Position numbers and translations under genes: made by a program. The notes below the pieces were generated by a model that ran no database searches, was not told the origin of the DNA, and worked only from the letters and a program-made list of their open reading frames with translations. From CAINVV01 sp037137375 (GTDB lineage Bacteria > Bacteroidota > Bacteroidia > Bacteroidales > Prolixibacteraceae): a DNA stretch of 64,000 nt. The DNA lies in assembly GCA_037137375.1 (NCBI GenBank), contig JBAXKJ010000007.1:105724-169723 (forward strand), read 5' to 3'. Shown here one piece after another: positions 34,170 to 44,100 of this stretch (positions are counted from its first letter, which is position 1; the number at the start of each line of letters is the position of its first letter).

Positions 34170-37100
34170 TTACTTTTGAATCCGAATGGTCTCAATGGCA
34201 TGATGTCCTAGTAAAAGCTTAATATTATTAGAGTTAGTAGTTACTGATTTAATTTTGGTCTCAGTCAGGGTGGTCATACAGGCTTCCTTAAATTTCCAAA
34301 CCCCCCCTATATTGATTTGCTGATCCTTGCCATCCTGGCTGAAAATTCTGATGATTGCCTCATTGCTGTCTTCCGCCTTCTTGATCGTCGTGATGAAGAC
34401 ATTCCTTCCGTCCGTATCGAAGAAACTCAACGTTTCGGGTAGAGCTGTTTCTTTGGATTGATGAAAAGCCTTCACCGCTAACAGCAGTTCGTTGGATTGC
34501 CTGCCAAACGATGCACCATTCTGCCAGCCCGGCTGATGTGAGGTCAGAGAGAAATGAAAGGAATGATTACCGGTCTGCAAGTAATCGTTGCCCTCGCCAT
34601 GACAACTTTTCCGCGAAGCCAGAAGGATAGGTTGCAGCATTTGGTTTTTAAGAGGGCTCTCTGTCGGGTCAATCCAGTCTGCCACTGCCACAGAGGAACT
34701 CAGTGTTACGCCGAAATCTGAATTGCTTGCCCCGATCCAGTTTTCAATTCCTCTGGGATGAATATTTCTACAAATTTCAGTATATCTCTCACCGGCGAAA
34801 CCTTCTATCTCGTCTTTTCCTGCCTCAACAACCCCAAAAGGCACCTCATATGAAACCTGACCATCCGTCATGGCCAACGGAACGGCCATCCTGAATTCAC
34901 GGTAGAGAATTCCTTCCCAGTTTAGTAACTGAGTATCAAAATCGATTTTTTTAAGCTGATGATAGAGTTTCACCCGCTGTTCCACAACGGCATAACGGAT
35001 TTGTTGACGAAATTTATAAACTGTGCAAACAGGGCCCTCTTCTTCGACCTCCCATTTGGTCTTGTAATTTCCGGTCTTATCGTAACCCTCCATATCCGTT
35101 TTCTGAATCTCGGAGAATTCTCCAGCACCATTGCCTTTCGAATGCAGGGTAAAAACTTCTCCTGCCATAAATTTCGAAGAACTGATCAATTCTTTTCCGA
35201 GCTCTTTGTCGTAAATGGAAGATAAACCGCCGTCGGCAAATTTCAATTTGTAAAACCCATTCTCTGCCTCGCTCTGGAAAGTCTTAGCTTTTTTTGGGTG
35301 GGGCGTCTTAGCCGTTTTTAGGTAAAATGTCTTATATCCAATCGAAGGAACATTTTCAGCAACAAATATTAGTCTTGTGGTCTTTATAGAATGATCATCA
35401 AAATGCTTAACAGCGGATAGCTGACTAGTCACCTTTGCTCCCAAACCATCGGTCACCTCTAAGTCAAATGCATCACCTTTCTCAAAATTAAGATCGAAGG
35501 AGACTGGATCCTTCCTTATTTTACTGATGCTGTTGAAAACCACCAGAGGGGCTCCCTTCTTTGGATCTGTAGCAATCTTCGAAGCCAGTTCTATTAGACT
35601 CTGCTGCAGTACCTGCCCGGCTTCAGTCTTGGCAAACTCATAGCTGGCAGCAAATGTTGCATCTGTAATATCCCCATGCTTGCCTCCCCAGCCATGATCC
35701 GGGAATATTTTGGATTCCCACGCTCTGGTCAGCCTTGCCTGAGGATAATTGAGGAAAGTTCCATCCACCAGTGCATTGATGGTAGCGAATTTTTCAGCCT
35801 GTGTCAGGAGAATATCACCCTCCCTGCTGGCTTTAATGGCTTTTTGGTGGGACGGACCATGAATATACAGCCAGACGGCGGGTCTTTCGCCTTGGATGGA
35901 TGGCAGTTTGGTATTCACACCTACTACTTTTTCGAAAAAGACTGGTGCTATCACTACTTTAAAATCAGGTAATTTTAGTGGCTGAAAATTCCCCTTGGCA
36001 TCCTGGTATTCAGTAATATTGGTCCACTGTCTGATCAAGCTGCTGTGATCCCTGGCCGGACTCATATCCCAGTCGGAGAGGAAAGGCATCACAGGCATCT
36101 TCCATTCCAATGCACTCTTTGTCAAGTAATTGGATGCCTCGTAGAAATTCTTCTGCAAGGGTTGGTAGGAATCACAATAATGACCAGGCGAGTAGGTGGT
36201 CACGAATGATCCGTCCGGACTGTACCAGTTAAAAATCCCCTTTTGGTGACGACTGATCATCATAAACCGGGTGCCGGCTTTCTTCATGATCTGGGGCATC
36301 TGAAGTGATCTGCCTGGCACATCTTCGTTCCAGTATACCGTTGCATCGTAATTGAACTCATCTTTCAGCCATTTTGCCCCAAGGTAAAATTGCCGTGCAA
36401 GTGATTCGCCCGAGTACATCTCCTCGTAAGGCTGGATATAAGAAGAGCCGCAGGAGATTCTGCCATCTGCAAGCAGCTCTCTGATAAGCTGTTTCTTATC
36501 AGGATGGCGCTGAATGTATTCCCTTATCATCAGGGCATCTTCCACATCGAACCTGTAGTCTTTATCCTTTTCAGCCTTATTGAGTAATGGAGTAAGCAAC
36601 ATGGTATCCCTCTCTATTACGCATTTTTCGGGGGAATCCATCCAGGCAATGTCCTGGTGACTCGAATTCATCAGACAAATCTGCCCATCTTTCAGGTTGG
36701 AAGCTGAAAGCGCCAACATGCCGGAAACGGCCTTAGGCTGATAGGTCCGGGAGGCAGACAACATCCATTTATTGCCCGACACCTTGCATTCATTAGTTAA
36801 AAAATCTGCGGTAAGCAGTCTTGTGTTATTAAATTGCGTTCCGAGCGATTGGGTGACAAAAAGATCGCCTTCGGCATCGGAAATTCGCAGTGGCTTCTTC
36901 ATGGCTGAGGTAGACAATTCAAAGGAACCTACGACTTTTTCGCCCACCAGTTTCATGGTAATTTCTTTCTTCTTTCCTTCTGAGACCAGGGTCAAAATTT
37001 TTCCGGCAAGCGACCAGGAACCCTCCATGGAGAAGGCCAGATTCCTGCCTTTGTCTTCGATGTTAAGACTCAGCCCGACATCGTGTTTAAGCGAATTCTG

Positions 37101-37685
37101 CAGGTGCGACAACACATCAGTAGCCTGATAGACAATTACCCATGCATTGCTGTTTTGGGCATGGCCCGTGATGCCAATGCGCTGGGATTCTCCTTTTCTG
37201 AGCCAATTTTCGGGAACGTTAAGTGCCATATACCCATGAGCATCCCCATTCTGATCCTTCTCTACCATCGTGAAAGAGAGCCTGGCACCTTCAGGATTTT
37301 GCACCTCCCAGTTCCCTTTTGTTGAAGTGATAATTTCAAATCTTTTAAAACCATTGACCATCACATCGAAAATATTCTTATCCGGGGTCAGGTCGATGGC
37401 GGCCATCCAAATGAATCCGGCGTTCTTCTGATTTTCGCCGGCTTTTAACACCTCTGTCTCCCATTCGATGGCGAACTTTCCGTCCGTGCACCTCGAAAGC
37501 ATGCAGTTTGTGATATCCGTGCGGAAACTATGGTAGGTAAAAGCATTTCCGCCTGTGATTTTTTTGAATCCCTCCGTCCACTGGCCAGAATTCCTCATCA
37601 TTTCTGTTAACAACTTCGATCTGTCATTCTGCCCCAGAACCTGGCAGAAAAGGAAAAATAAAAGGAGAAAAATGATCGTTTTCAT
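34170..37685 (-). CDS. GH38-like secreted glycosidase with long N-terminal extension
   Basis: 1171 residues from ATG 37685, where 'MKTIIFLLLFFLFCQVLG' is a signal peptide. The frame is open to 37766 but that part overlaps the next gene. Residues about 20-330 form two beta-sandwich-like regions with no family I recognise. The GH38 alpha-mannosidase-like catalytic part starts with 'NSSHQDIAWMDSPEKC' (His343 and Asp345, zinc ligands). 'YWNEDVPGRSLQMPQI' follows, whose Asp455 aligns with the GH38 nucleophile region 'IDPFGHS'. The C-terminal half is beta-rich, as in GH38. It is the last gene of the PUL. Alpha-mannosidase is the default guess, but the motifs diverge from typical GH38. Confidence 0.75.
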   Translation of the reverse strand: MKTIIFLLLFFLFCQVLGQNDRSKLLTEMMRNSGQWTEGFKKITGGNAFTYHSFRTDITNCMLSRCTDGKFAIEWETEVLKAGENQKNAGFIWMAAIDLTPDKNIFDVMVNGFKRFEIITSTKGNWEVQNPEGARLSFTMVEKDQNGDAHGYMALNVPENWLRKGESQRIGITGHAQNSNAWVIVYQATDVLSHLQNSLKHDVGLSLNIEDKGRNLAFSMEGSWSLAGKILTLVSEGKKKEITMKLVGEKVVGSFELSTSAMKKPLRISDAEGDLFVTQSLGTQFNNTRLLTADFLTNECKVSGNKWMLSASRTYQPKAVSGMLALSASNLKDGQICLMNSSHQDIAWMDSPEKCVIERDTMLLTPLLNKAEKDKDYRFDVEDALMIREYIQRHPDKKQLIRELLADGRISCGSSYIQPYEEMYSGESLARQFYLGAKWLKDEFNYDATVYWNEDVPGRSLQMPQIMKKAGTRFMMISRHQKGIFNWYSPDGSFVTTYSPGHYCDSYQPLQKNFYEASNYLTKSALEWKMPVMPFLSDWDMSPARDHSSLIRQWTNITEYQDAKGNFQPLKLPDFKVVIAPVFFEKVVGVNTKLPSIQGERPAVWLYIHGPSHQKAIKASREGDILLTQAEKFATINALVDGTFLNYPQARLTRAWESKIFPDHGWGGKHGDITDATFAASYEFAKTEAGQVLQQSLIELASKIATDPKKGAPLVVFNSISKIRKDPVSFDLNFEKGDAFDLEVTDGLGAKVTSQLSAVKHFDDHSIKTTRLIFVAENVPSIGYKTFYLKTAKTPHPKKAKTFQSEAENGFYKLKFADGGLSSIYDKELGKELISSSKFMAGEVFTLHSKGNGAGEFSEIQKTDMEGYDKTGNYKTKWEVEEEGPVCTVYKFRQQIRYAVVEQRVKLYHQLKKIDFDTQLLNWEGILYREFRMAVPLAMTDGQVSYEVPFGVVEAGKDEIEGFAGERYTEICRNIHPRGIENWIGASNSDFGVTLSSSVAVADWIDPTESPLKNQMLQPILLASRKSCHGEGNDYLQTGNHSFHFSLTSHQPGWQNGASFGRQSNELLLAVKAFHQSKETALPETLSFFDTDGRNVFITTIKKAEDSNEAIIRIFSQDGKDQQINIGGVWKFKEACMTTLTETKIKSVTTNSNNIKLLLGHHAIETIRIQK

Positions 37686-37696
37686 TGGGATATTTA

Positions 37697-38716
37697 TTAA
37701 GCTTCCATGGCGGCTTTCTTCATAGCCAGGACATTTTCCAAAGGAGTCCCTACCGGGATTTCGCATCCGGCAGAGAGGATGAAAGGTCTTCCCTTTTCTT
37801 TATCGATAAGGGCCCTGGAAAATTGATATACCTCCTCCGCACTCATCTCCCGGGCCATTTTTACCGGATCTATATTCCCGCACCTGATGATTTTATCACC
37901 GAGTATTTCATAGGCCTCATCCATGTCGACCATCGAGTCTATATCCACGATATCGGGTTGCGCATCTCTGATTACCGGCAGCAGATGGGTAATATTTCCA
38001 CAGATGTGCAATTTTACCATGGCTCCTTCACTGTGAATATAATCAATCAGCTCCTTGTCGAGCGAGAAGATCATTTCGGCATATTGCTCTTCCGAAATCT
38101 GAGAGCAGACGGCCTCGCCGATACCAATGATATCTGCCCCCGCATCGATCTGCGCCTTGGCATAAATCTTGGCAAAATCGAGGCATTTGCACATCAGTGC
38201 TTCTGCAAATTCAGGGTTCATGTAGGTATTCAGCATCATCTGTTCCATGCCGATCACATCACAGGCCTCAGCCAGCGGACCTTCCACCCAGCCGACGATG
38301 GGCACCCGATCACCCAATTTTTCCTTGTAGAGCTTAATACTTTCGACGCAGTTCACAATTCGTTCAGAAGTATGGACATCAGGAAATTTCAGTTTTTGCA
38401 GGTCTTCAATCGATTCGAGATCCTGTGTGGTGCATCGGGGAACCGCATCTTCCGGGTAGCTGACTACTCCTCCGAAGGCACTGGTTTCACGGTAGGCATC
38501 GCACATGACAGTGACATAATCCATTCCCGCTTGTTCAACGCAAACAATATTGGCTGCGACCATTTCGCGGTAATCCCGCGCAAAATCACAGTATTTCTGT
38601 CCAGCCAACCGTGCCGCAAAATGCATGACGATCGGAAAAAACAGGACACCTTTCCGCTGTTCTCCATTTTTAAGTGCCACAAGTTGCTCTTTGGATGTCA
38701 GAATCTTAGGATCCAT
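37697..38716 (-). CDS. UroD/MtaA-fold protein, probable zinc-dependent methyltransferase (first)
   Basis: 339 residues of the uroporphyrinogen decarboxylase superfamily. It is unlikely to be the haem enzyme HemE. It has the MtaA/CmuA-type zinc site: His237 and Cys239 in 'KLHICGN' and Cys318 in 'ILSAGCEIPVGTPLENV', the H-x-C...C pattern of corrinoid:coenzyme M methyltransferases. There is no signal peptide, so it is cytoplasmic. It sits 11 bases before the GH38 gene and after the beta-helix gene, deep in a polysaccharide locus. A second, divergent member lies at 49928. No corrinoid protein or reactivating enzyme is nearby. A role in removing methyl groups from sugars is inference only. Confidence 0.85.
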   Translation of the reverse strand: MDPKILTSKEQLVALKNGEQRKGVLFFPIVMHFAARLAGQKYCDFARDYREMVAANIVCVEQAGMDYVTVMCDAYRETSAFGGVVSYPEDAVPRCTTQDLESIEDLQKLKFPDVHTSERIVNCVESIKLYKEKLGDRVPIVGWVEGPLAEACDVIGMEQMMLNTYMNPEFAEALMCKCLDFAKIYAKAQIDAGADIIGIGEAVCSQISEEQYAEMIFSLDKELIDYIHSEGAMVKLHICGNITHLLPVIRDAQPDIVDIDSMVDMDEAYEILGDKIIRCGNIDPVKMAREMSAEEVYQFSRALIDKEKGRPFILSAGCEIPVGTPLENVLAMKKAAMEA

Positions 38717-38783
38717 AATTTCAGCTGTTTATATTCATAATATTTAAGGATGCAGCGCATGATTAGGCCGCGCATCACTAAAG

Positions 38784-41039
38784 CTATTTCTTTTTCCTGT
38801 ATTCGTCGGTAAAGAGTCCCATCTGATCGAAAGGAACCGGTTCGAAGCCTTTAATCATTTGAAAAACCTTCGAGTCCGGCCGCAGGGTAAAATTTTGTGT
38901 ACTTAAATCTACAAATCCCGGATCTACTTCCGTCCGGAAATTGCTTAGCGTGTCAAATCTGGCATACTCTCCTCCCAACAGCTGAAGCGGCACTTTTGGT
39001 CCGCCGACAATCAGATTTTTGGTAAATATATTCCTTCTCGAACGCATGCCTTCCCATTCTTTACCCGGCACAATCGGATCCAGATAACTCATCAGTTCGG
39101 GATATCTTTCGCTGTAAGGCGGTTCGTAAATGTTGACATTCTTCGTCAGCCGGTTCCTGATAAGCCCGCTATCACCCAGCATCGGCGCCGCTTCACCCTT
39201 TGCCCAGGTATAATAATGGGCAGAAATCTCAACAGAATAAGATACAGGTTCCACTATGATGTTGTTTCTCATCTTCAGGTCCCATCCACTGTTGCTAAAG
39301 AGTACGCCATGGGTGGTATTCATCTTGTAAAATACATTCCCATAAACAGTTACGCCTGTACTCGAATCATCGCAGTAGATTCCCATATTCATCCTCTCGG
39401 GATTTCCGCAATGATCCAGGTAGTTGTATCTCACCACATTACCTCTGTCGCTGGGATCCCTCCCAATGTACCACGGAGAGGTGTCATTGGAATTCAGTGT
39501 TACATGATGGATGTGGTTATATTCGAACAGATGCTCATTTCCATGAACATAAACACCCTGATAATCAGAGTTATATATTTCATTATGAGAGACTCGGTTG
39601 CCACAACCATCCACATTGATGCCCGCCCAGAGGAACCTGTTGCGCCTGTTGTAATCATGGATTTTGCAGTTTTCCACGTAGTTATTACCCGGAATTAAAT
39701 TTCTCTTACTGCCTCCACTCAGGTAGATTCCCCCGCTGCCCGTATTGTAAACATCACAGCTCAGAATGCCCTGATTGTGACCTGCCTGACGATCCCATGC
39801 CGTATATTTGTAAAGATGCCCCAGCATATTGCCGATCATCCTGGAAGCAGGTACCCCGGAATAATCCTCATGAGTGATGTAATTCACCGTTTGCCTCGCG
39901 CCCTGACCCATGAAAATACCGCTCGTGCCAACATTTCGTACCGTACATCCGGCTATCAGATTATTGGAACCTCGTTCCAGGTAAATACCGATCCCCCTTC
40001 CCGCTTCTACCGTGAAATCCCTGAATACAAGATGGCTAACCCCTTCCAGACAGACAATCGGATCTTCGAGGATAGAAATCATGACGGAGCCACCTTTCAC
40101 CGCTGAAGGTGGCCAGAAATAGAGAATCCCGGACTCCCTGTCGAGGTACCATTCGCCCGGAGAATCCAGCTCATCGAGGATATTCCTGGCGATATACTGC
40201 TGGTATGGCTTACCGGACGCTACCCCATAAAGTGAAGGCATGGCCAGTTTTACCTGCTTCTTCTTCACATCAATCGACTGAACCAAAATGTTGTCGTCCG
40301 AATAGCCGTAGTTAAAAGTACCCTGAAACCAAATATCTTTCTGTCCGGCCCAAACCTTGTGCCTGGGATCCGTGTATTCGAAGATCGCACCCCGGCCACT
40401 GTAATCCCGGACACGGGGAACAGAACCCTTGTCGATCACTTTTCCAATTTTGATATCGCCTTCGTTTGGATAGTGCGCCAACGGCATCGCTTCGTTGTTG
40501 AAAAACAATTCCAGGGGTGCCGGACAAACGGAAATTGCATGACCGTACTGCTTGAACTGCCCGTAGTCTGTGACAGCTAGTTCTTTAAGATTCACCTGTA
40601 TGGCATGACGACCAGCCTCAGGCGAAAGGCGTTTCAAGATTGATCCATTGTTAATGCTGGTGAATTTCTCCACAGGAATGCTTCTTCCGCCCGAAATCGT
40701 CACTTTTGCATCGGGCATGGAACGCCAGACGACAGGTGCTCCGGGCGCTCCCGCATCATTTTCATTGAAAACCAAGGATGCGGTTTGATCGTATTGCCCC
40801 TCTCCTACCCAGACTGTTAATCCACCCTTCGGCAGGTCGTGGATGGCCTTATACTGCCTCACCAGGTCGCGGGCCGCCTCTAAAGTAACTACAGGTTTCT
40901 CCTTCGTACCCGGATTGCTGTCATTGCCGGATTTACTCACATAAACATCCTGCGCATTGGCACTTACTGTTAAAGCCAGCAATAAGGTGAGTTGCAGGAA
41001 TTTGAAAAGATTTGAAAATGGATTAGTTAGATGGTTCAT
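38784..41039 (-). CDS. Secreted right-handed parallel beta-helix protein (GH141-like)
   Basis: 751 residues from ATG 41039, so that the signal peptide 'FLQLTLLLALTVSANA' is near the N-terminus. Upstream ATGs give an unlikely 35-residue leader. The mature start 'DVYVSKSGNDSNPGTKEKPV' and 'LTVWVGEGQYDQTASLVFNE' are the DUF1565/GH141-like opening of beta-helix carbohydrate enzymes. Residues about 370-640 hold many helix rungs with Asn-rich turns ('NNLIAGCTVRNVGTSGIFMG', 'SGGIYLSGGSKRNLIPGNNY', 'HNEIYNSDYQGVYVHGNEHL'). GH141 members are fucosidases or xylanases. Other beta-helix proteins are lyases or epimerases, so the activity is open. It lies between the sulfatase fusion and a UroD-like gene. 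Confidence 0.78.
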   Translation of the reverse strand: MNHLTNPFSNLFKFLQLTLLLALTVSANAQDVYVSKSGNDSNPGTKEKPVVTLEAARDLVRQYKAIHDLPKGGLTVWVGEGQYDQTASLVFNENDAGAPGAPVVWRSMPDAKVTISGGRSIPVEKFTSINNGSILKRLSPEAGRHAIQVNLKELAVTDYGQFKQYGHAISVCPAPLELFFNNEAMPLAHYPNEGDIKIGKVIDKGSVPRVRDYSGRGAIFEYTDPRHKVWAGQKDIWFQGTFNYGYSDDNILVQSIDVKKKQVKLAMPSLYGVASGKPYQQYIARNILDELDSPGEWYLDRESGILYFWPPSAVKGGSVMISILEDPIVCLEGVSHLVFRDFTVEAGRGIGIYLERGSNNLIAGCTVRNVGTSGIFMGQGARQTVNYITHEDYSGVPASRMIGNMLGHLYKYTAWDRQAGHNQGILSCDVYNTGSGGIYLSGGSKRNLIPGNNYVENCKIHDYNRRNRFLWAGINVDGCGNRVSHNEIYNSDYQGVYVHGNEHLFEYNHIHHVTLNSNDTSPWYIGRDPSDRGNVVRYNYLDHCGNPERMNMGIYCDDSSTGVTVYGNVFYKMNTTHGVLFSNSGWDLKMRNNIIVEPVSYSVEISAHYYTWAKGEAAPMLGDSGLIRNRLTKNVNIYEPPYSERYPELMSYLDPIVPGKEWEGMRSRRNIFTKNLIVGGPKVPLQLLGGEYARFDTLSNFRTEVDPGFVDLSTQNFTLRPDSKVFQMIKGFEPVPFDQMGLFTDEYRKKK

Positions 41040-41144
41040 CCGTATTAAATTAGTTTTTAGAGGTCGCATGTAACTCTCAGGCTTTTTTACATCGCTTTTT
41101 GTGGGCCAAAGCACAGGAGGGTTTGATTTCCAAATTGGCGCCAT

Positions 41145-44100
41145 TTATTGATTTTTAAAATATTTCGAATAGTTGACATGCATCTGATCCAGGTGACTGC
41201 TGTTGATTTTCAACCGCCGGATAAAATCAGGATAATATTTCGAAGCGGCCGGAGACCATGCCCCCTCTGCCAGGGCGCACAAACGTGGGAAGGTCATGTA
41301 TTCTGCCGTCTCACCGGTAGTCACATATTCACTCCAGAGATTAGCCTGTATCCCGATGATATTCTTAGCCTCTGCAGCGTTTAACTTATCCGATACCGGA
41401 TTGTATTTATAGACATTTTCCAGCGGGATTAATCCCGGATAGGCCAATGGAGTTAAGATTTTTTCCTTGTCTTCGTACAGATTGAAATAGAAGGGTTCCA
41501 GCGGACTCATAATCACCTTAAATCCATCTTTTGCGGCTTCGAGGACAGGTTGATCCTTCAGCCAGGTGCGCCAGTACATCAGCGTGGCACCAGGAGTCAA
41601 ACCTCCCTCGACAATCTCATCCCACCCAATGATATTCCTGCCTTTTGAATTCAGAAACTTCTGGATTCTCCGGATGAAATAACTCTGGAGTTCATTCTCG
41701 TTTTTAAGGTTCTCCTCTTTCATGCGTTGCTGACAGGTTGGACAAACTTTCCAGCGAGTCTTTGGACATTCGTCCCCGCCGATGTGTATCAACTTAGAAG
41801 GAAAAATCTCAACCACTTCACTCAATACATCTTCCAGGAATTTAAAGGTCGACTCCTTCGTGCAGTAAACGTCTTCGAAGACCCCATAATCCGGCGTCAC
41901 CTCAAATTTCTTCGGGAAGCAGGTCAGCTCCGGATAGGCCGCCAAAGCGGCAGTAGAATGACCGGGCATTTCGATCTCAGGAATAATGGTGATAAACCTT
42001 TCCTGGGCATAACGCACTAGCTCCTTCAGCTGTTCCTGCGTATAAAAGCCACCATGCCTGATTCCGTCGTATTTTCGGGGTTTGTCGCCAAAATGACCAA
42101 CGACCGACTCCTTCCTCCATGAACTGATCTCCTGCAGTTTGGGGTATTTTTTGATCTCTATCCGCCAACCCTGGTCGTCTGTGAGATGAAGATGAAAATG
42201 GTTGATCTTGTAAAATGCCAGCAGATCGACATACTTTTTCAGCACCTCGATCGGCTGAAAATGTCTCGCAACATCCAGCATGAATCCCCTGTATTCAAAC
42301 CTTGGTTCGTCTGTGATTTCAACGCAAGGGACAATCCATTTACCGTCGATCTTAGTCTTACTTTCCACCGTACCCGGAAGCAACTGCCTCAACGTCTGAA
42401 AGGCATAAAACAGTCCGGACTCCGTTCTATACCTGATCTCTATTTTCTGTTTGTCAACGGTCAAACAATATCCTTCCCGGTTAGAAATCTGATTGTCCTG
42501 CGAAATGACAATCGCCCTGGAGCCGGGAAGATTAGCGGCATATTTCATTTCAAAACCCATCGATCCGGCCAGCTGCATTCTGAAAATGTCCACCGCAGCC
42601 CTGGCCGTAAGCGAAGCCGGGGACAAAAATATCCTGGTCTTCTTGTCCAAATTGAATGTTCCGGGCATCGACCGCAGCGACGATGGCATGGGAATAATTG
42701 AAGGGGAAATACGTTGATATCTTTTTATCACCACATCATTCTTCTGATCTTTTCCCTCCGTGCTGCGTCCTTTCACAATCAACTGCTCCAGGTAACTGCT
42801 CATTTCCTTTGCCTTACCAGGAAACTCCTTCACCAAGTTATTCGACTCACCCAGATCATCCGCCAAATTATAAAGCCTCGTATTCTTGAACAAACCCTGG
42901 CCAGAATCCGGTGCCGAAACAGAATCCGTGATCAATTTCCAGTCCCCCCGCCGAAGGGTAAAGACTCCTGACAAAGAGCAATTCACCGCGTCCCTGCGAA
43001 CCGGCTGATCCTCTCCTTTCAGTAAAGGCAAGAAGCTAAAACTATCCTCACCGGCATTTTCCGGTAATTTTTGATGCAAAATGCCGGCAAAAGTGGCTAA
43101 CATATCCGCCTGCAATACCAGCTGGTTGCAGACTGATGAAGGCTTTACCACACCCGGCCAGCGAACGATAAAAGGAATCCGGTGACCCCCCTCCCATTCA
43201 TCCATCTTGTACCCGCGAAGTGGTCCGCTGGGAAAATGCCCCTTGTCCTCCAGATCCTTCACGCCGATATATTTGGCACAACCGTTATCGCTGGTTAAAA
43301 TCACCAGCGTATTCTTCGCCAGACCAGTCTTTTCGAGGGTATCCAGGATTCTGCCGATCATGGCATCCGTCTCCATCACGAAATCTGCGTAGGTATTCAA
43401 TCCGCTTTTATTCCGCCATTTATCAATCACCGCTAGAGGTGTATGCGGCGCCGTCAGCGGAAGATAGAGCAAAAATGGGTCCTTTTTCGTCGCGGCATCA
43501 TTTAAGAATGCCGAAGCCCTGTCGATGAGCGCAGGAAGGATGTCTTCCAGTTTCCACTCCTTCAACGCCGGACCATTCAGGCTGGCCAGGTTTTTCTGGT
43601 AATTTTTGGCAGGAAGGAATTCTGTCGGAATACCGATCGTTCTATCATTTTCAATGAAGCAAAAGGGCGGCCAATTGGGCACATCCGTCCCAAAATAACT
43701 ATCGAATCCACTAGCTGTCGGTCCGCCCGGAATGGCTTTTGAAAACAGCGCCTTCCAGGCTACTTGCTCTTCGGAGGTTACCATCATCTCTTCCATCTCA
43801 TCCACTTTTGGAATAATCTGGCTAAAAAACTTGCGATTTTCAGATTCAATGGGCCAATCCCATCCCAGGTGCCACTTACCGATGCAAGCCGTGCGGTATC
43901 CAGACTGTTTCACCAGTCCGGCGATGGTGAGCCGGCCCGGTGCGATCAGACGCTCTCCAAAAACATTTACGATTCCCGACTGCAGCCTGGTACGCCAGTG
44001 ATAACGGCCTGTCAGTAAGCTATATCTGGATGGAGAACAGACCGAAGAGGAAGAATGCGCATCCGTGAACCGCATCCCCTGGCTCGCCAAACGATCGATA

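Noticed and set aside
37697..38716. Haem-biosynthesis gene hemE
   Set aside because: The H-x-C...C zinc pattern and the polysaccharide-locus context match the MtaA/CmuA-like branch, not uroporphyrinogen decarboxylase proper.
37685..38740. Long plus-strand open frame opposite the UroD-like gene
   Set aside because: It lies wholly antisense to a gene with clear family motifs, shows no recognisable protein features, and is explained by codon composition of the real gene.
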